This document shows positions 26,226 to 34,122 of a DNA stretch of 64,000 nt, piece after piece. The stretch is taken from positions 1 through 64,000 of the forward strand of contig NZ_VUNN01000004.1 of the NCBI RefSeq assembly GCF_009695635.1. The letters run 5' to 3'. Numbering within the stretch: position 1 is the stretch's first letter; each line of letters starts with the position of its first letter. This stretch comes from Bullifex porci (GTDB lineage: Bacteria; Spirochaetota; Spirochaetia; Sphaerochaetales; Sphaerochaetaceae). A program made the position numbers and the translations under genes. A model generated the notes under the pieces. It had not been told where the DNA came from. It saw only the letters and a list, made by a program, of their open reading frames with translations, and made no database searches.

Positions 26226-27046
26226 GTTTTTATTTTAATTTCCTTCTTGGTTTTGCCAGAAATATGAATTATATTCTGCCTAGGAGTTTCCGCAATAGTA
26301 TCCAGCAAAGAATTATTTGGATACTCTATATCATCAAAAGAATAATTAATACTATCATCATAATCTTGCCACGTGCTATCTCCTAAGTCGACAGTAAATG
26401 ATGCGATTTCATTTGTAACAGAATCTAGCTCATCATAAGTGCAGTAAGCATACGTAATATCAGCAACATACCCTTGGCTTGCATTAACGAGGTTCAGCAT
26501 GTTAAGTATTACTGATACATAGAAGTCACCTCTATCTATAGTCTTGCTTCCTGACCACCATTTATAATCAGTTACAAACTTAGTGACGTAGTCTATAGCC
26601 TCATTAATCATATTTTTATCTTCTATCTGATTATATTCATCCTCTAAAATCTCACGTAGAGACATTGAGAATTTTTGAACTATTTGTTTATCAGAAGCAC
26701 CTCTAAGAATTAAGGCCGTGTCATGAGAACAATCAAAGCTATTCTGAACTACCTTTTCAAAATAAGCTTTATATTTGAGTAACTCTCTACATACTTCTTT
26801 AGCATATACAGCAAGAGCAAACCACTGATTTGGAATAAAAATCTGTAAATTACTGGATGTTGTAAGTACAGCGGTATATTCATTAAAATCAATACTATGA
26901 CTACTTTTAACTTCACTTAAGTATTTTGAATAAACATTTTTGAACTCATCTGTTAATTTAACATCATTCCAACTGAATCCGTTACGATAGTTTATCGCCG
27001 CATTTCTTATTAGGTATTTCAGATTCCTTACAATTTTTTCTTCCAT
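26222..27046 (-). CDS. Unknown protein of the methylase/helicase operon
   Basis: Protein of 274 residues that I do not recognise. I start it at MEEKIV (27044-27046), preceded by AAGGG; the longer frame has no better site. It is Tyr/Asp-rich, with helical stretches at about 60-110 (WFALAVYAKEVCRELLKYKAYFEKV) and 130-165, and an acidic segment near 215-255. There is no PD-(D/E)XK, HNH or GIY-YIG signature I can see. It starts one base after the methyltransferase stop and overlaps the helicase ATG, so it is almost certainly an integral part of the system, perhaps target recognition or an adaptor. Confidence 0.65.
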   Translation of the reverse strand: MEEKIVRNLKYLIRNAAINYRNGFSWNDVKLTDEFKNVYSKYLSEVKSSHSIDFNEYTAVLTTSSNLQIFIPNQWFALAVYAKEVCRELLKYKAYFEKVVQNSFDCSHDTALILRGASDKQIVQKFSMSLREILEDEYNQIEDKNMINEAIDYVTKFVTDYKWWSGSKTIDRGDFYVSVILNMLNLVNASQGYVADITYAYCTYDELDSVTNEIASFTVDLGDSTWQDYDDSINYSFDDIEYPNNSLLDTIAETPRQNIIHISGKTKKEIKIKT

Positions 27047-27047
27047 A

Positions 27048-28193
27048 TCATTTACCCTTATAATCAAGAATAGTAATAATCTGTTCTGCAATTGCATTGA
27101 TTACAGGAACAGCAACAGAATTACCAAACTCCTTATATGCCTGAGAATCACTTACAGGAATAATGAATTCTTCTGGAAAGCCCTGAAGCCTTGCACACTC
27201 TCTAGGGGTTAGTCTTCTTGGGTTTTTACCCTTCTGTTCAATCAGAATTTCAGAGCCATCTTTATAATATCTCGCTGAAAGTGTACTGCAATATTCACTT
27301 TTTTCATTGAACAGGCAATATCCAAAGCCATTACCCCTAAGTTTGTGTTCTTTTTTTCTTCTTTTATGTCCTTCCCAGAGAATATCGGAAAGGGTATATT
27401 TATCATCGACATTTTGATCAAGGATATTTCCAAGACAGGTTTCTAATTTCTGGGGTTCTGGCATATGGAAATCCTTGTAGTTTTCTACCTGCACTGGATC
27501 AAAGCCAACAATATAAATTCTTTCACGATTTTGAGGGACTCCAAAATCTCTTGCTCTAAGCACTTTGTATGAAACTGAATACCCAAGGTTCTCTAATGTA
27601 CTATAAATTACTTTAAAGGTTTTTCCATCATCGTGCGCAACCAAATTCTTTACATTTTCCAAAAGAAAAGCTTTTGGCTTTTTTTTCTTAAGAATTCTTG
27701 CAATCTCAAAAAAAAGTGTTCCTCTTGTATCATCAAAGCCTCGTTTAAGGCCAGCCAAACTAAACGCTTGACAGGGGAATCCTCCAACAAGAATATCATG
27801 ATTAGGAATGGCAGCTGCATCAACCTGAGTGATATCTCCTGCAGGAGTTTCTCCAAAATTAGCCCGGTATGTTTTTATGGCGTTTTTTTCTATTTCACTG
27901 CTGAATAGACATTTAACACGACCTGTCTGATAAAAACCAAGTCTTGTCCCCCCTATTCCAGCAAATAAATCAATCATGGAATAGTCAGCATTATCATCAT
28001 TTGGAAAAGGTATATTCTCTGGGAAACTTAAAATCTTCTCAAGCTCTACCTCGGACGGAATACTTTCACTTCGCTCCCATTCGCGTATCGTTCTATCTCC
28101 ATTTTTAGGCATACCAACTGCATCTGCCAGTTCCTTCTGAGTCATTCCTAGCCGAAGTCTTTTCCCTCTTATTAATTCCGCCACAGTGTTCAT
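27048..28193 (-). CDS. DNA (cytosine-5) methyltransferase with N-terminal XRE helix-turn-helix
   Basis: C5-cytosine methylase of 381 residues. Motif I is MIDLFAGIGG (about 73-82), the catalytic Cys141 is in GGFPCQAFS, the ENV motif is at 179-181, and motif VIII is PQNRERIYIVGF. The first 60 residues are an XRE helix-turn-helix (RLGMTQKELADAVGMP...RTIREWE), an arrangement also found in Dcm/EcoRII-like enzymes, where it can repress its own gene. The C-terminal block (GNGFGY...LSARYYKDG) resembles E. coli Dcm, which methylates CCWGG; the same target here is only a guess. It is the first gene of the defence operon. Confidence 0.92.
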   Translation of the reverse strand: MNTVAELIRGKRLRLGMTQKELADAVGMPKNGDRTIREWERSESIPSEVELEKILSFPENIPFPNDDNADYSMIDLFAGIGGTRLGFYQTGRVKCLFSSEIEKNAIKTYRANFGETPAGDITQVDAAAIPNHDILVGGFPCQAFSLAGLKRGFDDTRGTLFFEIARILKKKKPKAFLLENVKNLVAHDDGKTFKVIYSTLENLGYSVSYKVLRARDFGVPQNRERIYIVGFDPVQVENYKDFHMPEPQKLETCLGNILDQNVDDKYTLSDILWEGHKRRKKEHKLRGNGFGYCLFNEKSEYCSTLSARYYKDGSEILIEQKGKNPRRLTPRECARLQGFPEEFIIPVSDSQAYKEFGNSVAVPVINAIAEQIITILDYKGK

Positions 28194-28505
28194 AATTATT
28201 TATAATAACATCGTCGGCTTTGATTATAAAGTGGTCATAATTACCATATGCATTTACTGATAAACTATTTTTAATCATCAAAATAATATAAACACACACT
28301 AAAAGTAAGTGTTATTTTTAGTTCAATTAACATCAAATCAATTTTTATTAGAAAACCACTGAATTGTTATTGGCTGATATTAAGGAGAAGAGTATTTACA
28401 TTTATAAATTTATTCTTAGAATTATGGGAAGAAAAAACTTTATTATTTTTATAACATATACATTAAATAAGCCAAGCATATATAGCTTGACTTATTGATA
28501 TCCTA
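28194..28505. other. Intergenic region upstream of the methyltransferase
   Basis: A 312-base AT-rich gap between the start of the methyltransferase operon and the stop of the sialic-acid cluster, both on the minus strand. Apart from a terminator-like hairpin at 28466-28496 I see no gene, repeat or clear promoter. The methyltransferase promoter must lie here, but no good -35/-10 pair was found. Confidence 0.5.
28466..28496 (-). terminator. Terminator-like hairpin after the NanA-type gene
   Basis: AATAAG-C-CAAGC and GCTTG-A-CTTATT form eleven pairs with one mismatch around a seven-base loop, ten bases after the stop of the lyase gene. The following minus-strand RNA begins UUUAAUGU, a weak U-tract. 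Confidence 0.55.
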
Positions 28506-29396
28506 TTAATTTTCAGTTAATGATGCAATCATGTTATCTGCAACTTTTTTTTCAACATCTGATATTTGGCTGAATGGCCTTCTAACAATACCATAATTTA
28601 TTCCTTCTAATTTAGAAATCATATATTTTGTAATGGCAAAATGCTTTCCATTCATAACCATTCCATTAATATATTCATTAATTTTAGTTTGTACTTTTCT
28701 AGCTGATACATAATCATTTTCACTGCAAAGGTTTCTTAATTTTATTATTAGAGGTGCTATTACATTATATGTACTACCTATCGCACCATTGCATCCTAAA
28801 GAAAAACCACATATTGCCATCTCATCAAATCCATTATAAATAATCAAATCTGGATCTGAAGCCCTAATTTGTTGTAGCGCATAAAAATCATTATGAGTGA
28901 ACTTTAAACCTACTATATTCTTATTTTTCCTAAGTTCTTTCATTATTGCAGGTGTTATTATTACTCCGCTAAATTTAGGCATATTATAAACAATAAAAGG
29001 TTTATCACTAGCATTAGCTAAGTCGTTATAATAAGCAACTAATTCATCCTTTGAAAATCCATAATAGAAAGGAGGAACAGAAGAAACACCATCAATAGGA
29101 AGATTAGCACAGTGTTTTATCAAATCTATAGATAAATCAGTACCAATATTTCCGCAATGATTAATTATAGCGGCCCTTCCATTATTAGCCTCTATTACCG
29201 CTTCAAGTACCTTTTTTCTTTCTTCTGGTGTCATTAAAAAAGATTCTCCAGTACTACCATTTACATAAAACCCATCTACACCCTGGTTGATAAGAAAGTC
29301 AACATGCCTTTGTAAAGAATCAAAAAGGATATTCCCATTCTCATCAAAAGGTGTTAAAAGAGCTGTAAATATACCTTCTAGTTTTTTATTATTCAT
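28506..29396 (-). CDS. nanA: N-acetylneuraminate lyase-like aldolase (DapA/NanA family)
   Basis: TIM-barrel class I aldolase, 296 residues. NanA-type residues are present: GSTGESF pyruvate-binding loop (about 47-53), Tyr in VYNMPKFSGV, Schiff-base Lys in GLKFTHND, and the sialic acid contacts of NanA, Asp-Glu in YNGFDEM and Ser in IGSTYN. These favour cleavage of N-acetylneuraminate to ManNAc and pyruvate over dihydrodipicolinate synthesis. It is the last gene of a TRAP transporter operon, a common sialic acid arrangement. The downstream nanE and nanK genes are not in the window, so a related keto-deoxy acid substrate stays possible. Confidence 0.78.
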   Translation of the reverse strand: MNNKKLEGIFTALLTPFDENGNILFDSLQRHVDFLINQGVDGFYVNGSTGESFLMTPEERKKVLEAVIEANNGRAAIINHCGNIGTDLSIDLIKHCANLPIDGVSSVPPFYYGFSKDELVAYYNDLANASDKPFIVYNMPKFSGVIITPAIMKELRKNKNIVGLKFTHNDFYALQQIRASDPDLIIYNGFDEMAICGFSLGCNGAIGSTYNVIAPLIIKLRNLCSENDYVSARKVQTKINEYINGMVMNGKHFAITKYMISKLEGINYGIVRRPFSQISDVEKKVADNMIASLTEN

Positions 29397-29408
29397 CTTA
29401 ATCTCCCT

Positions 29409-30689
29409 CTATTTTAAAATTATACTAGGTAACCATGTTGTCAGTATTGGGCAGTATGTCACAAGTAAAAGAACACATACACCACAAATAACGAATGGCC
29501 ATACTGTTTTATATAATATTTTAAGTTTTAACCCTGTAACATTTGATGCAACAAATAAAAGCAATCCAATTGGAGGAGTAATAAGTCCTATAGTCAAATT
29601 AAGACACATTATAATTCCGAAATGTATAGGATTTATTCCATATTGCATTGCAACAGGGAACAATATAGGCGTTAGCAACAATACAGCTGGAGCGCCATCA
29701 AGTAAACATCCAACAATAAAAAGTAGGATATTAAGGAATAAAAGGAATAAGAACTTTGAGTGGATAAACTGCAAGCAAAAAGATGCAACATTTTGAGGAA
29801 TCTGAAGTGCAGTAAGAACCCATTGCATAGCTCCCGAGGTTGCTATAATAAATAGAACAGATGCAGTCAATCTTGCAGCTTTATACATACTATTTATTAA
29901 AGATTTAAGATTCATAGTTCGTCTAAGGCAAGTAGTGACAATAGCGTAAATAACTGCTAAAGCACCTGCTTCAGTTGCAGTACATACACCAGAAACAATG
30001 GAACCTAAAATTAGTATTGGAAGCAAAAGAACAGGGAGAGATAATTTAAACTCCATCCATATTTCTTTTATGGTTGCCCTTCTTTCATTCTTTGGTTGAT
30101 TATATTTTTTTGCATAATAACCACAAAGGAATAAAAAAGCTACACCATATAATACACCAGGTATTGTTCCACCCATAAATAATTCACTTACTGAAACTCT
30201 TCCTGCAGCTGCTGCAAATATTATCATAATTGTTGAAGGAGGAATAAGAGGAGCAATAGTTGCAGTTGCTGCTGATACTGTCACAGCATAATTTTTAGTA
30301 TAGCCAGCTTTTACCATTGCATTCGCGGTTAATACTCCAAGGCTAGCCATATCTGCTGATGCGGAACCTGATATTCCTGCAAAAACCATTGAATCAAGAA
30401 CGTTTACATAAGCTAACCCACCTCTAATATGACCAATACATACTTGGAAAAAATCAACAATTTTATCAATTAATTTTCCTTCACTCATTATTTCTGATGC
30501 TAATACAAAAAGAGGAATACAAAGATAGGTAAAGCTATTAATACTAGTAAATAATTTTTGAGCCATTACCAGCATTTTTCCACCTAGCATCAAAAAAGAA
30601 ACCCAAGTAGTAAATCCAATTGCAAAACCGACAGGGAAACCTATTACACAACAAATCAAAAACATTGTTATAATAATTATTGCATTCAT
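29409..30689 (-). CDS. dctM: TRAP transporter large permease (DctM/SiaM-type)
   Basis: Membrane protein of 426 residues, the standard size of a separate DctM subunit, with about twelve helices. Typical blocks are VMAQKLFTSINSFTYLCIPLFVLASEIM, GSASADMASLG and IAPLIPPSTIMIIFA. It catalyses ion-driven uptake together with DctQ and the binding protein. It lies one base after dctQ and 12 bases before the lyase gene. Sialic acid is the likely substrate because of the NanA-like partner, but the TRAP family also carries many other acids. Confidence 0.93.
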   Translation of the reverse strand: MNAIIIITMFLICCVIGFPVGFAIGFTTWVSFLMLGGKMLVMAQKLFTSINSFTYLCIPLFVLASEIMSEGKLIDKIVDFFQVCIGHIRGGLAYVNVLDSMVFAGISGSASADMASLGVLTANAMVKAGYTKNYAVTVSAATATIAPLIPPSTIMIIFAAAAGRVSVSELFMGGTIPGVLYGVAFLFLCGYYAKKYNQPKNERRATIKEIWMEFKLSLPVLLLPILILGSIVSGVCTATEAGALAVIYAIVTTCLRRTMNLKSLINSMYKAARLTASVLFIIATSGAMQWVLTALQIPQNVASFCLQFIHSKFLFLLFLNILLFIVGCLLDGAPAVLLLTPILFPVAMQYGINPIHFGIIMCLNLTIGLITPPIGLLLFVASNVTGLKLKILYKTVWPFVICGVCVLLLVTYCPILTTWLPSIILK

Positions 30690-30690
30690 T

Positions 30691-31251
30691 TTATTCCTCC
30701 TCTACTTCTGGTTTTTCAACAGATTCAAATGGTTCTACATTTCCTGATATAACACCTAAAAATTCTACTAAAGCATTAAAAAGCATAAGAATAAATCCTA
30801 CTACAGGAATTGAATACAAAACATTTCCAGGAATAAAAAGAGATTCAGTTCTAAATATCTTATTTGCATTAGCAAACTTTATACCATATATAATTGCCGC
30901 CACCAAGAAGATGACAATACATACAAATTCAATGTAATAAAGAGCTTTCTTTTTCCATCCAGATAATTTGGAATAAACCATATCAGCTCTAGATAGCTCA
31001 CCATGTTTATAACAAACACCCATACACAAAAAAGCTAATATGACCATTAAAAGTTTAGACATTTCATCAGTCCAAGGAACAGATTTCCAAGGAAAGAGAG
31101 TCTGCTTTACTAGGATATATCTATTAACAACTTGAAAAAATACACACACTGCACACAGGAATATTAAAAGGCTTGCCATGTACTTAATTGCAATCTCTAT
31201 CCAATCCGATATTTTTTTTACGCGGAAAAATAACTTGTCAATATTTCTCAT
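30691..31251 (-). CDS. dctQ: TRAP transporter small permease (DctQ-type)
   Basis: Small TRAP subunit, 186 residues with four membrane helices (about 25-50, 68-86, 110-130 and 145-165) and the family W/E segment WTDEMSKLLMVILAFLCMGV. I place the start at MRNIDKLF (31249-31251). The frame extends 12 codons further, but those codons run through a strong hairpin after the binding-protein gene and lack a ribosome site. No clear Shine-Dalgarno precedes either candidate, so the start is uncertain. Confidence 0.82.
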   Translation of the reverse strand: MRNIDKLFFRVKKISDWIEIAIKYMASLLIFLCAVCVFFQVVNRYILVKQTLFPWKSVPWTDEMSKLLMVILAFLCMGVCYKHGELSRADMVYSKLSGWKKKALYYIEFVCIVIFLVAAIIYGIKFANANKIFRTESLFIPGNVLYSIPVVGFILMLFNALVEFLGVISGNVEPFESVEKPEVEEE

Positions 31252-31265
31252 TTTTTTATTTTGAG

Positions 31266-31285
31266 GGGGGAGAATCTTCTCCCCC
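31266..31285 (-). other. Strong intercistronic hairpin after the TRAP binding-protein gene
   Basis: GGGGGAGAA and TTCTCCCCC form nine pairs with a two-base loop (or eight with a four-base loop), 22 bases after the dctP stop. A run of U is not present straight after it. It likely shields the binding-protein message and lowers permease expression. Confidence 0.65.
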
Positions 31286-31306
31286 ATAGTCTTTAACGAT
31301 TAATGC

Positions 31307-32332
31307 TTACTTAAGAGCAGAAATTGCTTCAAGGAAATCATCAACTTCTTTTTCACCGATTTGCTGTTTAGCAATTACCATACAATCTGACTTATATGCA
31401 TTATGCCAAGCATCTAACTCTTCTGGGGATGGCTCGTAAATTGAAACACCATTTTGTTTTAGTTTTTCTAGACCATTTACAATTATTGAATTAGCAGTAG
31501 ATCGTGCTGCATCAGCGGCTGCAACAGCGGCATCATCAACAACCTTCTTTAAATCTTCAGGTAAATCATTATAGAATGAGTTGCTAATCATACCACATAG
31601 GTAAGCTCCAGTGTGAGCATCAAGAACAAGATATTTCTCAAGTTCATATGTCTTGTCTTGAAGAATATTTGGAACAGCATTTTCGTGTCCATCTACTACA
31701 CCATTCTGAAGAGCTGTATAAAGTTCTTTAACATCCATTGGAACAGGATTACCACCTAAAGAGTTTACCATTTGAATGAAAAGAGGGTTATTAAGAACTC
31801 TTAGTGTTAAACCTTTAATATCTTCTGGTTTTTCTAATGGTACTTTTACAGTAGTAAAGTTTCTAAATCCTTTACTTACTACACCTAGAATTTTAATATT
31901 TGTTTTTTCGGCACAATCACTAAAGAATTGCTGTCCCCATTCGCTATCAAACAACTTTGTAGCCTCATCCATTGATGCAATCGCACCAGGAATAGAGAAA
32001 AGTAGGGAGCGTTTGTAATAACCAGAAATAGTTGTTATATCACCAATATAAAATTCTATAGTCCCATTAGCTACTCCAGCACATACATCAGCATCAGAAC
32101 CTAATGAATTACCATAGAAGATATTAAACTTAATTCTTCCATCGGAATTTGCCTCAACATATTCCTTAAATGTTTCGATATATGCAATATCTACAGATTC
32201 TGATTTTAAGGTTCCTGAAGCAATAGATGTACCTGCATTCATTTCATAAACCTTCTGACTTTCTGTTGACCCTTGAGCTGCAAGAGTCATAACCATTAGC
32301 ATTGCAATAGCAATTAATACTAATTTCTTCAT
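31307..32332 (-). CDS. dctP: TRAP transporter substrate-binding protein (DctP/SiaP-type)
   Basis: Periplasmic binding protein, 341 residues. The signal peptide ends TLAAQGSTESQ with no lipobox. DctP-family features are EYVEANSDGRIKFNIFYGNSLGSD, the conserved Arg in GLTLRVLNNPLF that binds the substrate carboxylate, and MDVKELYTALQNGVVDGHENAVPN. AAAGGAG precedes the ATG. It lies between the aldolase gene and the permeases. Binding of sialic acid is inferred from the NanA-like gene in the operon. Confidence 0.9.
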   Translation of the reverse strand: MKKLVLIAIAMLMVMTLAAQGSTESQKVYEMNAGTSIASGTLKSESVDIAYIETFKEYVEANSDGRIKFNIFYGNSLGSDADVCAGVANGTIEFYIGDITTISGYYKRSLLFSIPGAIASMDEATKLFDSEWGQQFFSDCAEKTNIKILGVVSKGFRNFTTVKVPLEKPEDIKGLTLRVLNNPLFIQMVNSLGGNPVPMDVKELYTALQNGVVDGHENAVPNILQDKTYELEKYLVLDAHTGAYLCGMISNSFYNDLPEDLKKVVDDAAVAAADAARSTANSIIVNGLEKLKQNGVSIYEPSPEELDAWHNAYKSDCMVIAKQQIGEKEVDDFLEAISALK

Positions 32333-32344
32333 AACATACTCCTT

Positions 32345-33124
32345 TTATTTGTATTTCCTTATTTCTTTACCAATGGAAACCAAGTCCTCGCGCCACAAAT
32401 TGTAATCACTTGACATAATTACCATTGTTACTCCTTTATCAATTAACTTTTGAGCACTTTCTGCTGTTCTACCTGCAGGGGCCATAATGCCAATACCTCT
32501 AGGTTCTGCTTGTTTTCTTAATTTCTCGAGAGAATCAGCAACATATCCATGGTCCATATCATAACCTTCAAATTTATCAATTGAATTTGAAAGATCTGCT
32601 GGACCAAAATTAATAGCATCAATTCCAGGAACAGACATAAGATTTTCAATATCATCAACGAATTCAAAATCCTCTAGCATAGGAATAACTAATTCTGTTT
32701 CATTGCTATACTTTCTATAGTCACTATTAGGATAGTCTTCAAGGCCATAACAGTCAGATCTAACCCCAATATCAATTCCTCTTCTACCTAAAGGAGGGAA
32801 TTTAGCACCTCTAACGCAAGTTTTCATTTCTTCAACAGTCTTGATATGAGGGATGATGACGCCTTCAGCTCCTATTTCTAATGCTTTTCTAATCTCCACT
32901 TCATCAGGTTTTGTTACTCTTAGAAGGGGACTTATGCCATATAACCTTGCAGCTAGCACTAGTTCTGTACATTGACCTACAGAACGAGGATTATGTTCTG
33001 TGTCAATAAAAGCAAAATCCAAGCCACATTTCGCCATCATTTCGATTACCGCAGGATTACCACTACATACGGTCATCCCAAAAACGGTCCTCTTCTTCAT
33101 TATCTCTTTTAATGAATTTCTCAT
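32345..33124 (-). CDS. HpcH/HpaI-family 2-keto-3-deoxy acid aldolase
   Basis: Metal-dependent class II aldolase of 259 residues. FAFIDTEHNPRS holds the catalytic His-region, and the metal site Glu and Asp lie in VIPMLEDFE and AINFGPADLSNS (about 150-185). Family members split 2-keto-3-deoxy sugar acids or 4-hydroxy-2-oxo-diacids to pyruvate plus an aldehyde. It is the first gene of the minus-strand TRAP operon, so two different pyruvate-releasing aldolases flank the transporter. Its exact substrate is not readable. Confidence 0.85.
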   Translation of the reverse strand: MRNSLKEIMKKRTVFGMTVCSGNPAVIEMMAKCGLDFAFIDTEHNPRSVGQCTELVLAARLYGISPLLRVTKPDEVEIRKALEIGAEGVIIPHIKTVEEMKTCVRGAKFPPLGRRGIDIGVRSDCYGLEDYPNSDYRKYSNETELVIPMLEDFEFVDDIENLMSVPGIDAINFGPADLSNSIDKFEGYDMDHGYVADSLEKLRKQAEPRGIGIMAPAGRTAESAQKLIDKGVTMVIMSSDYNLWREDLVSIGKEIRKYK

Positions 33125-33146
33125 TTAAACCTCCATTTGTGAGTTC

Positions 33147-33176
33147 AGTATAGGTATCATTTTTTAGGTTTGTCAA
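33147..33176 (-). promoter_or_regulatory. Promoter of the aldolase-TRAP-nanA operon
   Basis: Minus-strand TTGACA (33171-33176), an 18-base spacer and TATACT (33147-33152), 23 bases before the aldolase ATG. Confidence 0.7.
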
Positions 33177-33184
33177 ATAAAAAA

Positions 33185-33268
33185 TAGGTTAATATTAGAA
33201 TTTTTAATATTTATAGGCATTTTTTAGCTATTTATTTTAAAATTTGCCTATTTTTATAAATTAACCTA
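33185..33268. promoter_or_regulatory. Nested inverted repeats between the divergent sialic-acid promoters
   Basis: TAGGTTAAT (33185-33193) faces ATTAACCTA (33260-33268), and inside them ATAGGCA (33213-33219) faces TGCCTAT (33245-33251). A further TAGGTTT overlaps the -35 side of the minus-strand promoter. Candidate binding sites of the GntR/LacI hybrid regulator at 34123-35187, possibly with looping. Confidence 0.5.
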
Positions 33269-33274
33269 ATTTTC

Positions 33275-33303
33275 TTGACAGGTATATTACCGAATGTTAT
33301 CCT
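33275..33303 (+). promoter_or_regulatory. Promoter of the dehydrogenase-regulator operon, with embedded palindrome
   Basis: TTGACA (33275-33280), a 17-base spacer and TATCCT (33298-33303). The spacer holds GGTATATTACC (33281-33291), a perfect four-base dyad around TAT, well placed for a repressor to block the polymerase. Confidence 0.6.
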
Positions 33304-33325
33304 TTTGATAATGTAGAGGTAAAAT

Positions 33326-34120
33326 ATGCGCGATTACTTTGATTTGACAGGGAAAGTAGCCATAATAACAGGAGGCCATTCATGGCTAGGTTATGATATG
33401 GCATGCGTTTTGGCTGAATATGGATGTTCTATAATTATCGCTTCAAGAACAGAAGAGAAAATAAAAAATGCTACAGATAATATAAAGAAACAATATGGGG
33501 TAGAAACAAAATATATTGTTTTTGATCAAACTTCTTCTGATGAATGCCAAAGAATGGCTGAGGAAGCAGAAAGCTGGAAAAATCATATTGATATATTAAT
33601 CAATAATGCAGGTGGCGGTTCTGGTATAAGCGAATGTGATTTTTTGAATAGAAGTCAAAAAGACATAACGGCAGTAATTACTTCAAACCTAATTGGCTCT
33701 TTATTATGTACTCAAGCCGTAGGTAGATACATGGTTAAAAGGAGATATGGAAAAATAATCAACATTGGTTCTATAGCAGGAATTGTCGGTAGAGATAGGC
33801 GTATCTATACAAAAAATAATAAAATGCAACAACCTGTTGATTATGCGGCAGCGAAGGCTGGAGTAATAGGAATGACAAGAGATCTTGCTGCATATTTTGC
33901 ACCATACAATGTTCATGTCAATTCCATTTCACCAGGGGGATTTTATAAAAATGAACCTAAAGGTTTTGTTGATGATTACTCAAATCTAACACCTCAAAAT
34001 AGAATGGGTACAATGGGAAAGGATATAAAAGGTGCCGCTCTTTTCCTAGCTTCAGATGCATCAGACTATGTTACTGGCCATAATTTGGTCGTTGACGGAG
34101 GGTTTTCAACAACTAAATAA
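33326..34120 (+). CDS. SDR-family oxidoreductase
   Basis: NAD(P)-dependent short-chain dehydrogenase, 264 residues. The Rossmann glycine motif reads ITGGHSWLG (about 15-23, with an unusual His-Ser-Trp insert), then NNAGGG (about 91-96), the catalytic Ser in IGSIAG and the YAAAKAG Tyr-Lys pair, and a C-terminal SPGGF. Closest in feel to gluconate 5-dehydrogenase or KduD-type sugar acid enzymes. It is divergent from the TRAP/aldolase operon and two bases upstream of the regulator gene, so it probably acts on a keto-acid or sugar acid of the same pathway. Confidence 0.85.
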   Translation: MRDYFDLTGKVAIITGGHSWLGYDMACVLAEYGCSIIIASRTEEKIKNATDNIKKQYGVETKYIVFDQTSSDECQRMAEEAESWKNHIDILINNAGGGSGISECDFLNRSQKDITAVITSNLIGSLLCTQAVGRYMVKRRYGKIINIGSIAGIVGRDRRIYTKNNKMQQPVDYAAAKAGVIGMTRDLAAYFAPYNVHVNSISPGGFYKNEPKGFVDDYSNLTPQNRMGTMGKDIKGAALFLASDASDYVTGHNLVVDGGFSTTK

Positions 34121-34122
34121 TA

